Translations under genes and position numbers: made by a program
Part shown: positions 1 to 7,802 of the stretch, piece after piece
Position numbering within the stretch: position 1 is the stretch's first letter
How the letters are laid out: the number at the start of each line of letters is the position of its first letter
Origin: Clostridiales bacterium
Lineage (GTDB): Bacteria; Bacillota; Clostridia; Lachnospirales; Lachnospiraceae
DNA length: 42,681 nt
Direction: 5' to 3'
NCBI GenBank assembly: GCA_012837605.1
Contig: DUQV01000037.1
Span: forward strand, 1-42,681
The notes under the pieces: model-generated
Database searches by the model: none
What the model was told of the DNA's origin: nothing
What the model saw: the letters and a program-made list of their open reading frames with translations, nothing else

Positions 1-467
1 CTTCTTCTTGCTCTTTCGCTGCTGCCGGCGGTCAGGTATATCTTCAGATCAGCATTCGGAAGTACATAGGTGCCGATATCTCTTCCGTCCATAACAACAT
101 TTGCTTTCTTGGCAAGATTTCTTTGAAGCTCTACAAGCTTCAACCGCACTGAAGGATATACGGATGCAGCACTTGCCATATTGCCGACTTCTTCTGTACG
201 GATAAGGTGACTTACATTCTCACCGTTTAATATTACCTGCTGTTCACCATTCAGGTATTCTATTGTGATATCCGCATTATTGCAGGCGTTCTCAATTTTT
301 TCTTTTTCGTCCGGCGATATATTGTTTCTGATAAAATACAAAGCCAATGCCCTATACATAGCACCGGTGTCAACATATATAAAATTCAGGTGCTTTGCTA
401 TTCTCTTTGCAATGGTGCTTTTACCTGCACCGGCAGGTCCGTCAATTGCAATGCTGTAGTACTTCAT
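1..467 (-). CDS. cmk: Cytidylate kinase (3' end cut by window edge)
   Basis: The minus strand from the ATG at 467 encodes about 155 residues and stays open to base 1, so the C-terminal part is outside the window. The N-terminus reads MKYYSIAIDGPAGAGKSTIA, which contains the P-loop typical of CMP kinases, followed by a YVDTGAMYRA segment that is a family hallmark. Further on, a VMDGRDIGTYV segment matches the conserved DGRDIGT block. The enzyme phosphorylates CMP and dCMP in the cytoplasm for pyrimidine nucleotide supply. A GGAGG ribosome binding site lies just upstream of the ATG. It follows the flavoprotein gene at 509-1774 by 41 bases and is probably co-transcribed with it. Identification is secure despite the truncation. 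Confidence 0.95.
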   Translation of the reverse strand, partial: MKYYSIAIDGPAGAGKSTIAKRIAKHLNFIYVDTGAMYRALALYFIRNNISPDEKEKIENACNNADITIEYLNGEQQVILNGENVSHLIRTEEVGNMASAASVYPSVRLKLVELQRNLAKKANVVMDGRDIGTYVLPNADLKIYLTAGSSERARR

Positions 468-508
468 CTTGTGCCTCCAATATATAAAATATTATATAAG
501 CGGACAAG

Positions 509-1774
509 TCAGCTTAAAGACTTCATCCTTTCACTCGCAGACTTTCCGGCCAAATATCCCGTAGACCAAGCTATTTGAAGATTAAAACCACCGGTTAAGG
601 CATCTAAGTCTAAAACCTCACCTGCAAAATACATGTTCTTAATAAGCTTTGATTCCATGGTGGAAGGATTAATTTCCTTAATATCAATTCCGCCTTTTGT
701 TATAACCGCCTGATTATATGGGGCCGGCTTTGTTACAGTAAAAGTAAGATTCTTTAGCAAATTAACAAGATTTTGTCTTTCTTCCTTCGTTATAGAATTT
801 ACCTGTTTTTCAGAATTTATAGAACTTAGAGGAATAATAACATCTATTAGTTTATTTGGCAATAGCAGGCTCAAAGAATTCTTAAACTGTTTATTTTTAA
901 ATTCCTCAAAATCACGAAGTATTCTCGCATCGAGCTGTTGATATGTCAAAGCCGGTTTAAGATCAATACTTACAGTAAGCTTCTCCTTTTCTTTCATATA
1001 TGGAATGATATATCGGCTGGCACTTAATATAACCGGACCACTGAGTCCGAAATGAGTAAATAGCAGCTCGCCAAAATCCTCATATATTTTTTTCTGTCCG
1101 GCTCTTACCGTTATGGATATGTTTTTCAATGATAATCCCATAAGATCCTTTATATATGGTTCGGCAACATATAAAGGCACTAATGAAGGAGACAGATCAG
1201 TAATGGTATGCCCTGTCCTTTTAGCAAATTTGTAGCCGTCCCCGGTTGACCCTGTAAGCGGATATGATAAGCCACCGGTGGCAATTATGACAGCATCACC
1301 GTATAACACTCCGTCACTGTTTTTAAGCTTAATGCCTTGAAAGCTTCCGTTCATAACCAATATATCACTGACTTCACATCTGTATCTTATATCTGCATTA
1401 AGACGTTCAAGCTCATTTTTCAATACGGATATTACATCAGAGGATTTGTCTGATAAAGGAAATACACGGTTTCCTCTTTCAATTTTAGTTCTGAGTCCCA
1501 GCTGTTCAAAAAAATCTATTACATCATAAGCACTTAATTGATTATATGCTCTATATAAAAACTTGGGATTAGTAATAACATTCTCAAAAAAAACATCTCT
1601 ATCACAGGCATTAGTCAAATTACATCTTCCTTTGCCTGTAATAAAGAGCTTTTTTCCAAGCTTTTCATTCTTTTCCAGTAAAATCACCTTATAATGATTC
1701 TGAGAGCTTCTTGCAGCTGATATGGCAGCCATCATACCGGAAGCCCCGCCTCCGACTACATATATACTTTTCAT
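509..1774 (-). CDS. BaiN/HI0933-family FAD-dependent oxidoreductase (copy 1)
   Basis: About 421 residues. The N-terminus has a dinucleotide-binding motif (VVGGGASGMMAA), then EKNEKLGKKLFITGKGRCN, the signature of the HI0933/YhiN/BaiN flavoprotein family. The C-terminus has MYFAGEVLDLDALTGGFNLQ followed by AWSTGYLAG, also family hallmarks. Members are often annotated aminoacetone oxidase or NAD(P)/FAD-dependent oxidoreductase; the physiological substrate is generally unknown, so I assign none. A TTG at 1777 is in frame, but the ATG at 1774 has the better spacing (8 bases) to the GAGGG at 1783-1787, so I chose it. It lies upstream of cmk. A paralogue of the same family lies at 37100-38344. Confidence 0.9.
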   Translation of the reverse strand: MKSIYVVGGGASGMMAAISAARSSQNHYKVILLEKNEKLGKKLFITGKGRCNLTNACDRDVFFENVITNPKFLYRAYNQLSAYDVIDFFEQLGLRTKIERGNRVFPLSDKSSDVISVLKNELERLNADIRYRCEVSDILVMNGSFQGIKLKNSDGVLYGDAVIIATGGLSYPLTGSTGDGYKFAKRTGHTITDLSPSLVPLYVAEPYIKDLMGLSLKNISITVRAGQKKIYEDFGELLFTHFGLSGPVILSASRYIIPYMKEKEKLTVSIDLKPALTYQQLDARILRDFEEFKNKQFKNSLSLLLPNKLIDVIIPLSSINSEKQVNSITKEERQNLVNLLKNLTFTVTKPAPYNQAVITKGGIDIKEINPSTMESKLIKNMYFAGEVLDLDALTGGFNLQIAWSTGYLAGKSASERMKSLS

Positions 1775-1847
1775 CAAATGTTCCCTCTGTTACATATATC
1801 TTTATTATATTTTGATTTGTAAATTATATTATTTTATAACGAAAATT

Positions 1848-1888
1848 TAGGTAATTGTCGAATACAATAAGAGTATCGCAATTACCTA
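1848..1888 (-). terminator. Hairpin behind the GerMN lipoprotein gene
   Basis: Arms TAGGTAATTG (1848-1857) and CAATTACCTA (1879-1888) pair over 10 bases, with further pairing inside the loop. On the minus strand the stem is followed by AATTTTCG, a weak T-run, so it probably terminates or attenuates transcription between the lipoprotein gene (stop at 1922) and the flavoprotein gene (start at 1774). Confidence 0.55.
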
Positions 1889-1921
1889 TGCTTCAAGACG
1901 GTATACTCGCGAATTAACAGT

Positions 1922-2551
1922 TTAGTCTTCAAAATAGACCTCATCTATACCCAGCTCTATATGACCGCTAATATATGGTCCGCCTTCTACACGATAAATA
2001 ATTTTATTATAATCCTCAAGATTTTCGGTAATACTCTGTGCCAATGCATCTAAAATCACATTTTCCAATCCTGACCCCACATTAATTAACGGTGGTTGAT
2101 CTGAATAAAAGCTGATTATTACCTTATCCTCCTGAGTAGTTACACTTTCGATACCTATAACGATTGATTGGTCAGCCATAGATTCTACTACAGTATCTAC
2201 AATTAATTGAGGAGTTATTTCACTGTCAGCAGGAACTAATGCTGTAACAGTATCCAAATCCGATTCGCTGTTTACTACATATATTAATAACTCTTTGTTT
2301 TCAAGAGGCTGTATTATTGTTGGAGTAGGCTTGTCTTGTTCTGAGCTGTCCCCTTCATCATCGTCGTCAAGATTATCTGTATCGACAAAAGTGTCTGTAT
2401 CTGTAATATCATTATCATCATTTTCTTCTATTTTATTGTTAGTTTCATCCGGATCTTTAAAGAATTTAAGATTGATATTACTGCATCCTGAAAAAATTAA
2501 CACAGTTATCAAAGAAAGTATCAAAACTTTACTCTTACAGTTACGCTTCAT
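1922..2551 (-). CDS. GerMN-domain lipoprotein
   Basis: About 209 residues. The start is the ATG at 2551, behind an excellent AAAGGAGGT site; an in-frame ATG nine codons upstream lies in front of that site and is rejected. Residues 1-23 form a lipoprotein signal peptide with lipobox FSGC (Cys23). Residues about 30-75 are an Asp/Asn/Glu-rich linker. From about residue 85 to the end is a GerMN domain (LLIYVVNSE, then LIVDTVVESM, and IIYRVEGGPYISGHIEL near the C-terminus). GerMN domains occur in GerM of Bacillus, a sporulation and germination lipoprotein, and in LpqB-type proteins. I infer an extracytoplasmic envelope or spore role, with no direct evidence for a specific partner. Neighbours are cinA upstream and a flavoprotein downstream. 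Confidence 0.85.
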   Translation of the reverse strand: MKRNCKSKVLILSLITVLIFSGCSNINLKFFKDPDETNNKIEENDDNDITDTDTFVDTDNLDDDDEGDSSEQDKPTPTIIQPLENKELLIYVVNSESDLDTVTALVPADSEITPQLIVDTVVESMADQSIVIGIESVTTQEDKVIISFYSDQPPLINVGSGLENVILDALAQSITENLEDYNKIIYRVEGGPYISGHIELGIDEVYFED

Positions 2552-2647
2552 AATAACCTCCTTTCGTAAAATTTCCATAACCTATTGCTACTATTATAGA
2601 TAGAAACTGTGTCATTTCTATGGTATTATTTCAACGAAATTATGTTA

Positions 2648-3919
2648 TTATCCGTATACTTCAATAATGCTTCTTCGAATTAAATCTAAGGCTGCAACAA
2701 CACTGTGTTCTCTGATTTTTTCTCTGCTTCCCTTGAAATGTCTTTCACTTACAAATACTTTATCAGATACGCTGCATGCAAAATATACCAAACCAACAGG
2801 CTTGGACGCAGTACCGCCTCCGGGACCTGCTATTCCTGTTACGGCTATACTCACATTACTGCCGGATGCTTTAACAGCACCTATTGCCATTTCTTTGGCG
2901 GTCTGTTCACTTACCGCTCCATAATCAGCCAAAGTATCGGTATTGACACCCAGGTATTTTATTTTTGATTGATTAGAATAAGTAATAAAGCCTTCTGTAA
3001 ATACTTCAGAGGCACCCGGTACATTCACAATCCTGCCTGACAGCAAACCGCCGGTGCATGATTCGGCTGTTACCAGAGTTAACTCGTGCTTTTTTAGAAG
3101 CTTAATAACCACTTCTTCAAGAGTTTCATTCTCATCTGCAGTAAATATATTGCTGCCAAAGCGGTTATTCATCTCATCCAGAATAGGGTTAATTAGTATT
3201 AATGCATCCTTTTCATTATCAGCTGACGCAGTAATTCTAAAATGCACCTCACCACCTTTGGCATAAGGTGCAATAGTCGGATTGCTTTGACCTTCAATCA
3301 AATCAATAATCATGGTTTCAGCTGTACTTTCACCGATGCCGCAGATTTTTACCATCTTAGTAACAAATACCTTGTCCTGAAGTTTTTTAAGATAAGGAAG
3401 CATATTGTTAAACATTGGAATCATCTCAACCGGTGGTCCGGGTAAAAGAAGAATAATTTTATTATTATCCTCCACTATATATCCCGGTGCACTCCCGTAA
3501 TCATTGTCGATTACGATGGAGCCTTCGATCTTTAAGGCCTGTTTCCAATTGTTTTCCGTTATTTTAGCCAGTCCCTTAGGAATTATTTTATTTGTCGCTA
3601 TAATTCTGTTCATATAAGCCTGAATTCTTTCACGGGAATGTTCATCCATTTCAAGTCTTCTGTTTAACACCTTGGCTAAGGTTTCTTTTGTAATATCATC
3701 AGATGTGGGTCCAAGACCGCCTGTCAGGATTAATATATCTGATCGCTTTAATGCTGTTTTTAGGGCTTCGTATAATCTGGCTTCATTATCGCCGACCGTA
3801 ACCTGATGATACATGGAAAAGCCCAGCTTGGCACATTCTATCGATAAATAATTGGCATTAGTGTTAATAATATTGCCCAGAAGAAGTTCAGTGCCTATAC
3901 TGATTAACTCAACTGTCAT
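2648..3919 (-). CDS. cinA: CinA-family protein, nicotinamide-nucleotide amidase
   Basis: A full-length CinA of 423 residues. The N-terminal MoaB/MogA-like (MoCF) domain starts MTVELISIGTELLLGNIINT and contains LTGGLGPTSDD. The C-terminal CinA/PncC amidase domain begins near residue 255 with VTAESCTGGLLSGRIV and includes GAVSEQTA and VTGIAGPGGGTASKPVG. Bacterial PncC-type domains deamidate NMN in pyridine-nucleotide recycling; CinA is co-expressed with recA in the competence regulon of some Firmicutes. No recA is visible here. A GAAGGAG site precedes the ATG, and pgsA ends 16 bases upstream, so the gene belongs to the folD-rimO-pgsA-cinA transcription unit. Confidence 0.95.
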   Translation of the reverse strand: MTVELISIGTELLLGNIINTNANYLSIECAKLGFSMYHQVTVGDNEARLYEALKTALKRSDILILTGGLGPTSDDITKETLAKVLNRRLEMDEHSRERIQAYMNRIIATNKIIPKGLAKITENNWKQALKIEGSIVIDNDYGSAPGYIVEDNNKIILLLPGPPVEMIPMFNNMLPYLKKLQDKVFVTKMVKICGIGESTAETMIIDLIEGQSNPTIAPYAKGGEVHFRITASADNEKDALILINPILDEMNNRFGSNIFTADENETLEEVVIKLLKKHELTLVTAESCTGGLLSGRIVNVPGASEVFTEGFITYSNQSKIKYLGVNTDTLADYGAVSEQTAKEMAIGAVKASGSNVSIAVTGIAGPGGGTASKPVGLVYFACSVSDKVFVSERHFKGSREKIREHSVVAALDLIRRSIIEVYG

Positions 3920-3935
3920 ACTGATATCTCCTTCA

Positions 3936-4481
3936 TCAAAAATTATTTTTACTAAATAACAGCTTTTGGTTCTTTATCAAATAATCCATCATGGATATGA
4001 CTGTTAATATCAGAGCCAAATATACTGCTATAACTTCAAGAATATTTATAAATGTGTATTCCAAATTGACAGTAAGCATCACACTCATTACTATCTGTAC
4101 ATTGGTCTTTATCTTGCCCCACCATCCTGCGGCAAGCACAACTCCATTATCTGATGCAATGAGACGAAAACCGCTTACAATAAACTCTCTTGCTATTATT
4201 ACAATAGCTATCCAGCTTGGTATTTGATGAGTTCCTACAAAGCAAATAAGTGCCGAGCAAACTAACAGCTTATCAGCCAATGGGTCCATAAACTTCCCAA
4301 AATTAGTAATCAAATTGTTCTTTCTTGCAATATATCCATCCAGCGCATCTGTTATGGCAGCTAATGTAAAGATGACTCCTGCTATATATTTCCCGTAGGG
4401 TATCTGATCTACCAGCATAAATACCAAATAAAGCGGTATCATAAGCACTCGGATGGCTGTTAATTTATTGGGTAAATTCAT
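3936..4481 (-). CDS. pgsA: CDP-diacylglycerol-glycerol-3-phosphate 3-phosphatidyltransferase
   Basis: A 181-residue integral membrane protein of the CDP-alcohol phosphatidyltransferase family. The full active-site motif D-x2-DG-x2-AR-x8-G-x3-D-x3-D is visible starting at DALDGYIAR and ending at MDPLADK. It makes phosphatidylglycerophosphate, the first committed step to phosphatidylglycerol and cardiolipin. Length is normal for Firmicute PgsA. Its ATG overlaps the rimO stop by four bases (ATGA), which indicates translational coupling. PgsA next to CinA and RimO is a common Firmicute arrangement. Confidence 0.95.
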   Translation of the reverse strand: MNLPNKLTAIRVLMIPLYLVFMLVDQIPYGKYIAGVIFTLAAITDALDGYIARKNNLITNFGKFMDPLADKLLVCSALICFVGTHQIPSWIAIVIIAREFIVSGFRLIASDNGVVLAAGWWGKIKTNVQIVMSVMLTVNLEYTFINILEVIAVYLALILTVISMMDYLIKNQKLLFSKNNF

Positions 4482-5821
4482 TTCTTAGCACTTCCTTCCA
4501 CAATTTCTCCGATTAAATCATAGTGATTTGCTCCGGTAACCTTAGCTTGTATGATGTCACCGGACATAAGCTCTTCTTCTGAATTGATAAAAATGTAACC
4601 ATCCACTTTCGGTCCGTCCATATATGTTCTTCCCACATATACCTTGTCCTTATCTGCGATTCTTCCTTCGATAATAACATCAAAGACACGCCCAATATGG
4701 GAAGAAGATATATCAAATGCTATGGATTGTTGAAGCTCCATTAATTGCTTTTGTCTCTTTTTCTTAACCTTGGCGGTAATCTGCGGCTTTAATAATGCAG
4801 CAGGTGTATCTTCTTCCTTAGAGTAAGTAAATACACCCAGTCGGTCAAATCTGACTTTTTCTATAAAGCGCAAAAGCTCTTCATGTTCATTATCAGTTTC
4901 TGTAGGAAATCCGGTAATCAGAGTGGTTCTTAGAACAATATGGGGGATTCTCTCTCTAAGCTTTTTTACTATGTTGATAATATCCTCTTTTGTTGCTTTT
5001 CTTCCCATAAGCTTTAATATCCTGTCAGAACAATGCTGAATAGGTATATCAAGATAATTGCATATCTTTGGCTCACTGCTTATTGTGTCTATAAGCTCAT
5101 CTGTTATCTCTTCAGGATAACAATACAGTAAGCGTATCCACTCAATACCCGAAATTTTACAAAGCCTTCTCAGAAGTTCCGGCAGTGCTTTTTTGCCGTA
5201 TAAATCAACTCCATATAAAGTTGTCTCCTGTGCCACCAGAATCAACTCCTTAACTCCATTAGAAGCAAGGTATGAAGCTTCATCTGTCAGCTCATCCATC
5301 GCTCGGCTTCTGTATTTACCACGCAGCTTTGGTATTATGCAATAAGTACAGTGTTTATCACAGCCTTCAGCTATTTTTAAATATGAATAATAAGGTACTG
5401 TAGATATAACTCTTTTAGAGATAATAGCAGGCTGCCTATTAAGATCAGCAAAGCATGTATGTTTCTTGCCATCCATAACTTCATCAATAACATGTAATAT
5501 CTCAGAGATGGCCGTTGTTCCCAAAAGTGCATCTACTTCAGGGATTTCCTCTAATATTTCATCCTTATAACGCTCGGCAAGACAGCCTGTAACGATTAAT
5601 GCTTTAAGATTTCCGATCTTTTTATAATCTGCCATCTCAAGAATCGTTTCAATACTCTCTTCCTTAGCATCGTGAATGAAACAGCAGGTATTTATTATAA
5701 TAATATCCGCTTTACTTTCGTTATCTGTTATTATATATCCGTTATCATGAAGGATACCAAGCATATTCTCACTGTCAACCAAGTTTTTATCGCATCCTAA
5801 AGATATAAAAAAAATGTTCAT
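4478..5821 (-). CDS. rimO: Ribosomal protein S12 methylthiotransferase RimO
   Basis: 447 residues with the three methylthiotransferase domains. The N-terminal UPF0004 cluster ligands are Cys10 (SLGCDKNLVDSE), Cys46 (NTCCFIHDA) and Cys80 (TGCLAERY). The radical-SAM CxxxCxxC is EGCDKHCTYC (Cys154, 158, 161). A C-terminal TRAM domain follows. The SLGCDKNLVDSE and EGCDKHCTYCIIP sequences mark RimO rather than MiaB; a true MiaB is present at 29477-30919. The enzyme adds a methylthio group to an aspartate of ribosomal protein S12, using SAM and two iron-sulfur clusters. GGAGC precedes the ATG. It lies 12 bases behind folD and overlaps pgsA. Confidence 0.95.
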   Translation of the reverse strand: MNIFFISLGCDKNLVDSENMLGILHDNGYIITDNESKADIIIINTCCFIHDAKEESIETILEMADYKKIGNLKALIVTGCLAERYKDEILEEIPEVDALLGTTAISEILHVIDEVMDGKKHTCFADLNRQPAIISKRVISTVPYYSYLKIAEGCDKHCTYCIIPKLRGKYRSRAMDELTDEASYLASNGVKELILVAQETTLYGVDLYGKKALPELLRRLCKISGIEWIRLLYCYPEEITDELIDTISSEPKICNYLDIPIQHCSDRILKLMGRKATKEDIINIVKKLRERIPHIVLRTTLITGFPTETDNEHEELLRFIEKVRFDRLGVFTYSKEEDTPAALLKPQITAKVKKKRQKQLMELQQSIAFDISSSHIGRVFDVIIEGRIADKDKVYVGRTYMDGPKVDGYIFINSEEELMSGDIIQAKVTGANHYDLIGEIVEGSAKK

Positions 5822-5833
5822 ATTAATGCTCCA

Positions 5834-6682
5834 TTAGATTAATTTGTAATTTGCAGCTAAAACACAATTATACATAAGCATAGCAATAGTCATGGGACCA
5901 ACACCACCGGGAACCGGAGTGATTGCACTTACCTTTTCAAGAACGTCATCATAGTCCACATCACCGCACAGCTTATTATTCTCATTTCTGTGCATGCCGA
6001 CATCTATTACTACAGCACCTTGCTTTACATATTCTTTTGTAATAAATTTTGGTTTTCCGATAGCCACTATCAATATGTCAGCTCTGCTTGTAATTTCCGA
6101 AAGATTTCTTGTTTTGGAATGACATACGGTTACAGTTGCATTTTCCCTAAGCATAAGCATGGCCATAGGCTTACCTACAATGTTGCTTCTTCCTATAATA
6201 ACACATTCCTTGCCTTCTATCCCGATATTATATCGCTTCAACAGCTGAACAACACCGGCAGGAGTACAGGATACAAAGCCTTTGTGTCCAATGCTGAGCC
6301 TTCCGACACTCTCGGGATGAAAACCGTCCACATCCTTATCCGGAGAAATAGTCTGTATGATTCTGTCTTCATCAATATGCTTCGGTAAAGGAAGCTGTAC
6401 AAGTATACCGTGTACATCCTTTCGCTGATTAAGCTCATTTATAAGTTCAATTAACTGTTCTTCGGCTGTATCCTCAGGAAGTTCATAGGACAGGGATTTT
6501 ATACCGATATATTCACAGGCCTTTTTCTTATTCCTGACATATATAGTCGAAGCCGGATCAGCTCCAACCTGTATAACACATAAGCATACTTCAATGTTTT
6601 TCTCTTTTAACTGCTCTACCTGCTCTTTAAGCTCATTCTTAATATCTGTGGATATCTTTTTTCCATCAATAATGGTAACCAT
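5834..6682 (-). CDS. folD: Methylenetetrahydrofolate dehydrogenase/cyclohydrolase
   Basis: 282 residues, the usual length for FolD. Catalytic Tyr48 and Lys52 lie in YVRNKKKACEYIGI. The substrate-binding PDKDVDGFHP (Asp119) and the NADP-site sequence GRSNIVGKPMAMLML are present, as is the C-terminal TPVPGGVGPMT. It interconverts methylene-, methenyl- and 10-formyl-tetrahydrofolate in the cytoplasm. This fits with the 5-formyl-THF cyclo-ligase at 35308-35883. It is the first gene of the minus-strand operon running to cinA; a promoter candidate lies at 6743-6771. Confidence 0.96.
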   Translation of the reverse strand: MVTIIDGKKISTDIKNELKEQVEQLKEKNIEVCLCVIQVGADPASTIYVRNKKKACEYIGIKSLSYELPEDTAEEQLIELINELNQRKDVHGILVQLPLPKHIDEDRIIQTISPDKDVDGFHPESVGRLSIGHKGFVSCTPAGVVQLLKRYNIGIEGKECVIIGRSNIVGKPMAMLMLRENATVTVCHSKTRNLSEITSRADILIVAIGKPKFITKEYVKQGAVVIDVGMHRNENNKLCGDVDYDDVLEKVSAITPVPGGVGPMTIAMLMYNCVLAANYKLI

Positions 6683-6742
6683 GTACTCACTCCTGAACTT
6701 TAAGTATTTTAATAAAATTTCCCGATATTTTTATATAATACA

Positions 6743-6771
6743 ATTCTAATATATTCCATAGAATATCACAA
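6743..6771 (-). promoter_or_regulatory. Candidate folD promoter with palindrome in the spacer
   Basis: On the minus strand, TTGTGA (6766-6771), a 17-base spacer and TAGAAT (6743-6748) resemble a sigma-A promoter. The spacer region is largely the inverted repeat ATATTC-cata-GAATAT (6751-6766), which could be an operator or chance in AT-rich DNA. Confidence 0.45.
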
Positions 6772-6822
6772 GTATTGAAATACATAATTAAATATTACAA
6801 AATTGTTACAATGATATTATTT

Positions 6823-6850
6823 TTGAACTTGTATTTTAATCTATTATTAG
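6823..6850 (+). promoter_or_regulatory. Candidate promoter of the 6895-7683 gene
   Basis: TTGAAC (6823-6828), a 16-base spacer and TATTAG (6845-6850) lie 45 bases upstream of the start codon. The match is modest. It lies in the divergent region shared with folD. Confidence 0.35.
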
Positions 6851-6894
6851 TTAAAATTGGTCTGTAGGCTTAGTTTTATATTGAGGGAGTAAAG

Positions 6895-7683
6895 ATGAAC
6901 GAAAAAATGAAAAAATCAATTGTAATGATAATTATATATTGTTTGTGTTTTGGCTTCTTAACTCTTTTTATCGGTTCATTATACCCAATAAAAAATAATA
7001 CTGGTTTGAAAGAGACAGCAGCTGATAAAAAGATTACATCTGCTTCAGATAACGATACATCGCAAACGGATAAAGCAGAAGCTGACAACTCTGCTAAGTA
7101 TCCTTCCGGCTCTGCTGATTCATATGATGAAACCGCTGCATCCATTCCAACAAAGGAACCAATCTCTACACCGATACCGACTCCAACTCCTCTTCCTGTA
7201 TATGAACTTGAAGAAAGCGGTTATCCTGAGATTGAGAAGTTTTTTCATGACTATTATGTGGCTTGGAATTTATGCGATAGAGAATTGTTGGAGTCCGTAA
7301 CTACTGCTCCGGAGAATTTACCTCCTCTATTCGAGATGGAGAAGGAAACTCTTTTTCTGGATGATATTCGTGACCTTTCATATTACATAATGAAAAGTTA
7401 TGAGGATAATGCATACATAGTTTATGTCTATTATGAGATGAAATATGTAAATATAAAGACTCCTCTCCCACGACTGGACAAGTTCTACCTGATCACAGAT
7501 AATGACGGTAATTTGAAGATATATAATTCTGAAATGGATGATATTTTAAAGACATATTATGAAGAAAGAGATAATGATGAAGCTGTAGTGGATATTATAA
7601 ATCATACTAATTATAAAGCAAGACAAGCCATGGAAAGCGATGAGGAGCTTCGGGTATATGTAGAAGCATTGTACGGCAATTAA
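6895..7683 (+). CDS. Exported or membrane-anchored protein of unknown function, possible NTF2-like fold
   Basis: 262 residues; I do not recognise a named family. A single hydrophobic segment at about residues 7-28 follows a Lys-containing N-terminus and looks like an anchor or uncleaved signal. Residues about 35-85 are Asp/Ser/Ala-rich, then Pro/Thr-rich (TPIPTPTPLP). The C-terminal part, about 105-262, is rich in aromatic and acidic residues (YPEIEKFFHDYYVAWNLCD) and resembles SnoaL/NTF2-like extracellular modules; that is only an inference from pattern. A GAGGGAG site precedes the ATG. It is transcribed away from folD, with a strong hairpin right behind the stop. Confidence 0.7.
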   Translation: MNEKMKKSIVMIIIYCLCFGFLTLFIGSLYPIKNNTGLKETAADKKITSASDNDTSQTDKAEADNSAKYPSGSADSYDETAASIPTKEPISTPIPTPTPLPVYELEESGYPEIEKFFHDYYVAWNLCDRELLESVTTAPENLPPLFEMEKETLFLDDIRDLSYYIMKSYEDNAYIVYVYYEMKYVNIKTPLPRLDKFYLITDNDGNLKIYNSEMDDILKTYYEERDNDEAVVDIINHTNYKARQAMESDEELRVYVEALYGN

Positions 7684-7690
7684 ATAAATG

Positions 7691-7745
7691 AGAGGGGCAT
7701 TTGTATGGCAGCAAACTTAGTGTTTAGCTATACTGTTGCCCCTCT
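7691..7745. terminator. Long hairpin between convergent genes
   Basis: Arms AGAGGGGCA (7691-7699) and TGCCCCTCT (7737-7745) are perfectly complementary. The 37-base interior also folds: TATGGC and GCAAAC on one side can pair with GTTTAGCTATA on the other. It lies 8 bases behind the plus-strand gene stop and 57 bases behind the hydratase stop on the minus strand. Neither side has a long T-run, so a bidirectional transcript end is likely but not certain. Confidence 0.6.
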
Positions 7746-7802
7746 AATATAATATTACAAGCTTCTATATATCAAATATACCGGAACATCTTCAATACAG
7801 TA

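Noticed and set aside
2295-2603. Plus-strand open frame of 102 codons
   Set aside because: It is antisense to the lipoprotein gene, Ser-rich because of the Asp/Glu-rich linker on the other strand, and lacks a ribosome site.
5990-6388. Plus-strand open frame of 132 codons
   Set aside because: It is a shadow of folD with no ribosome site and no recognisable motif.
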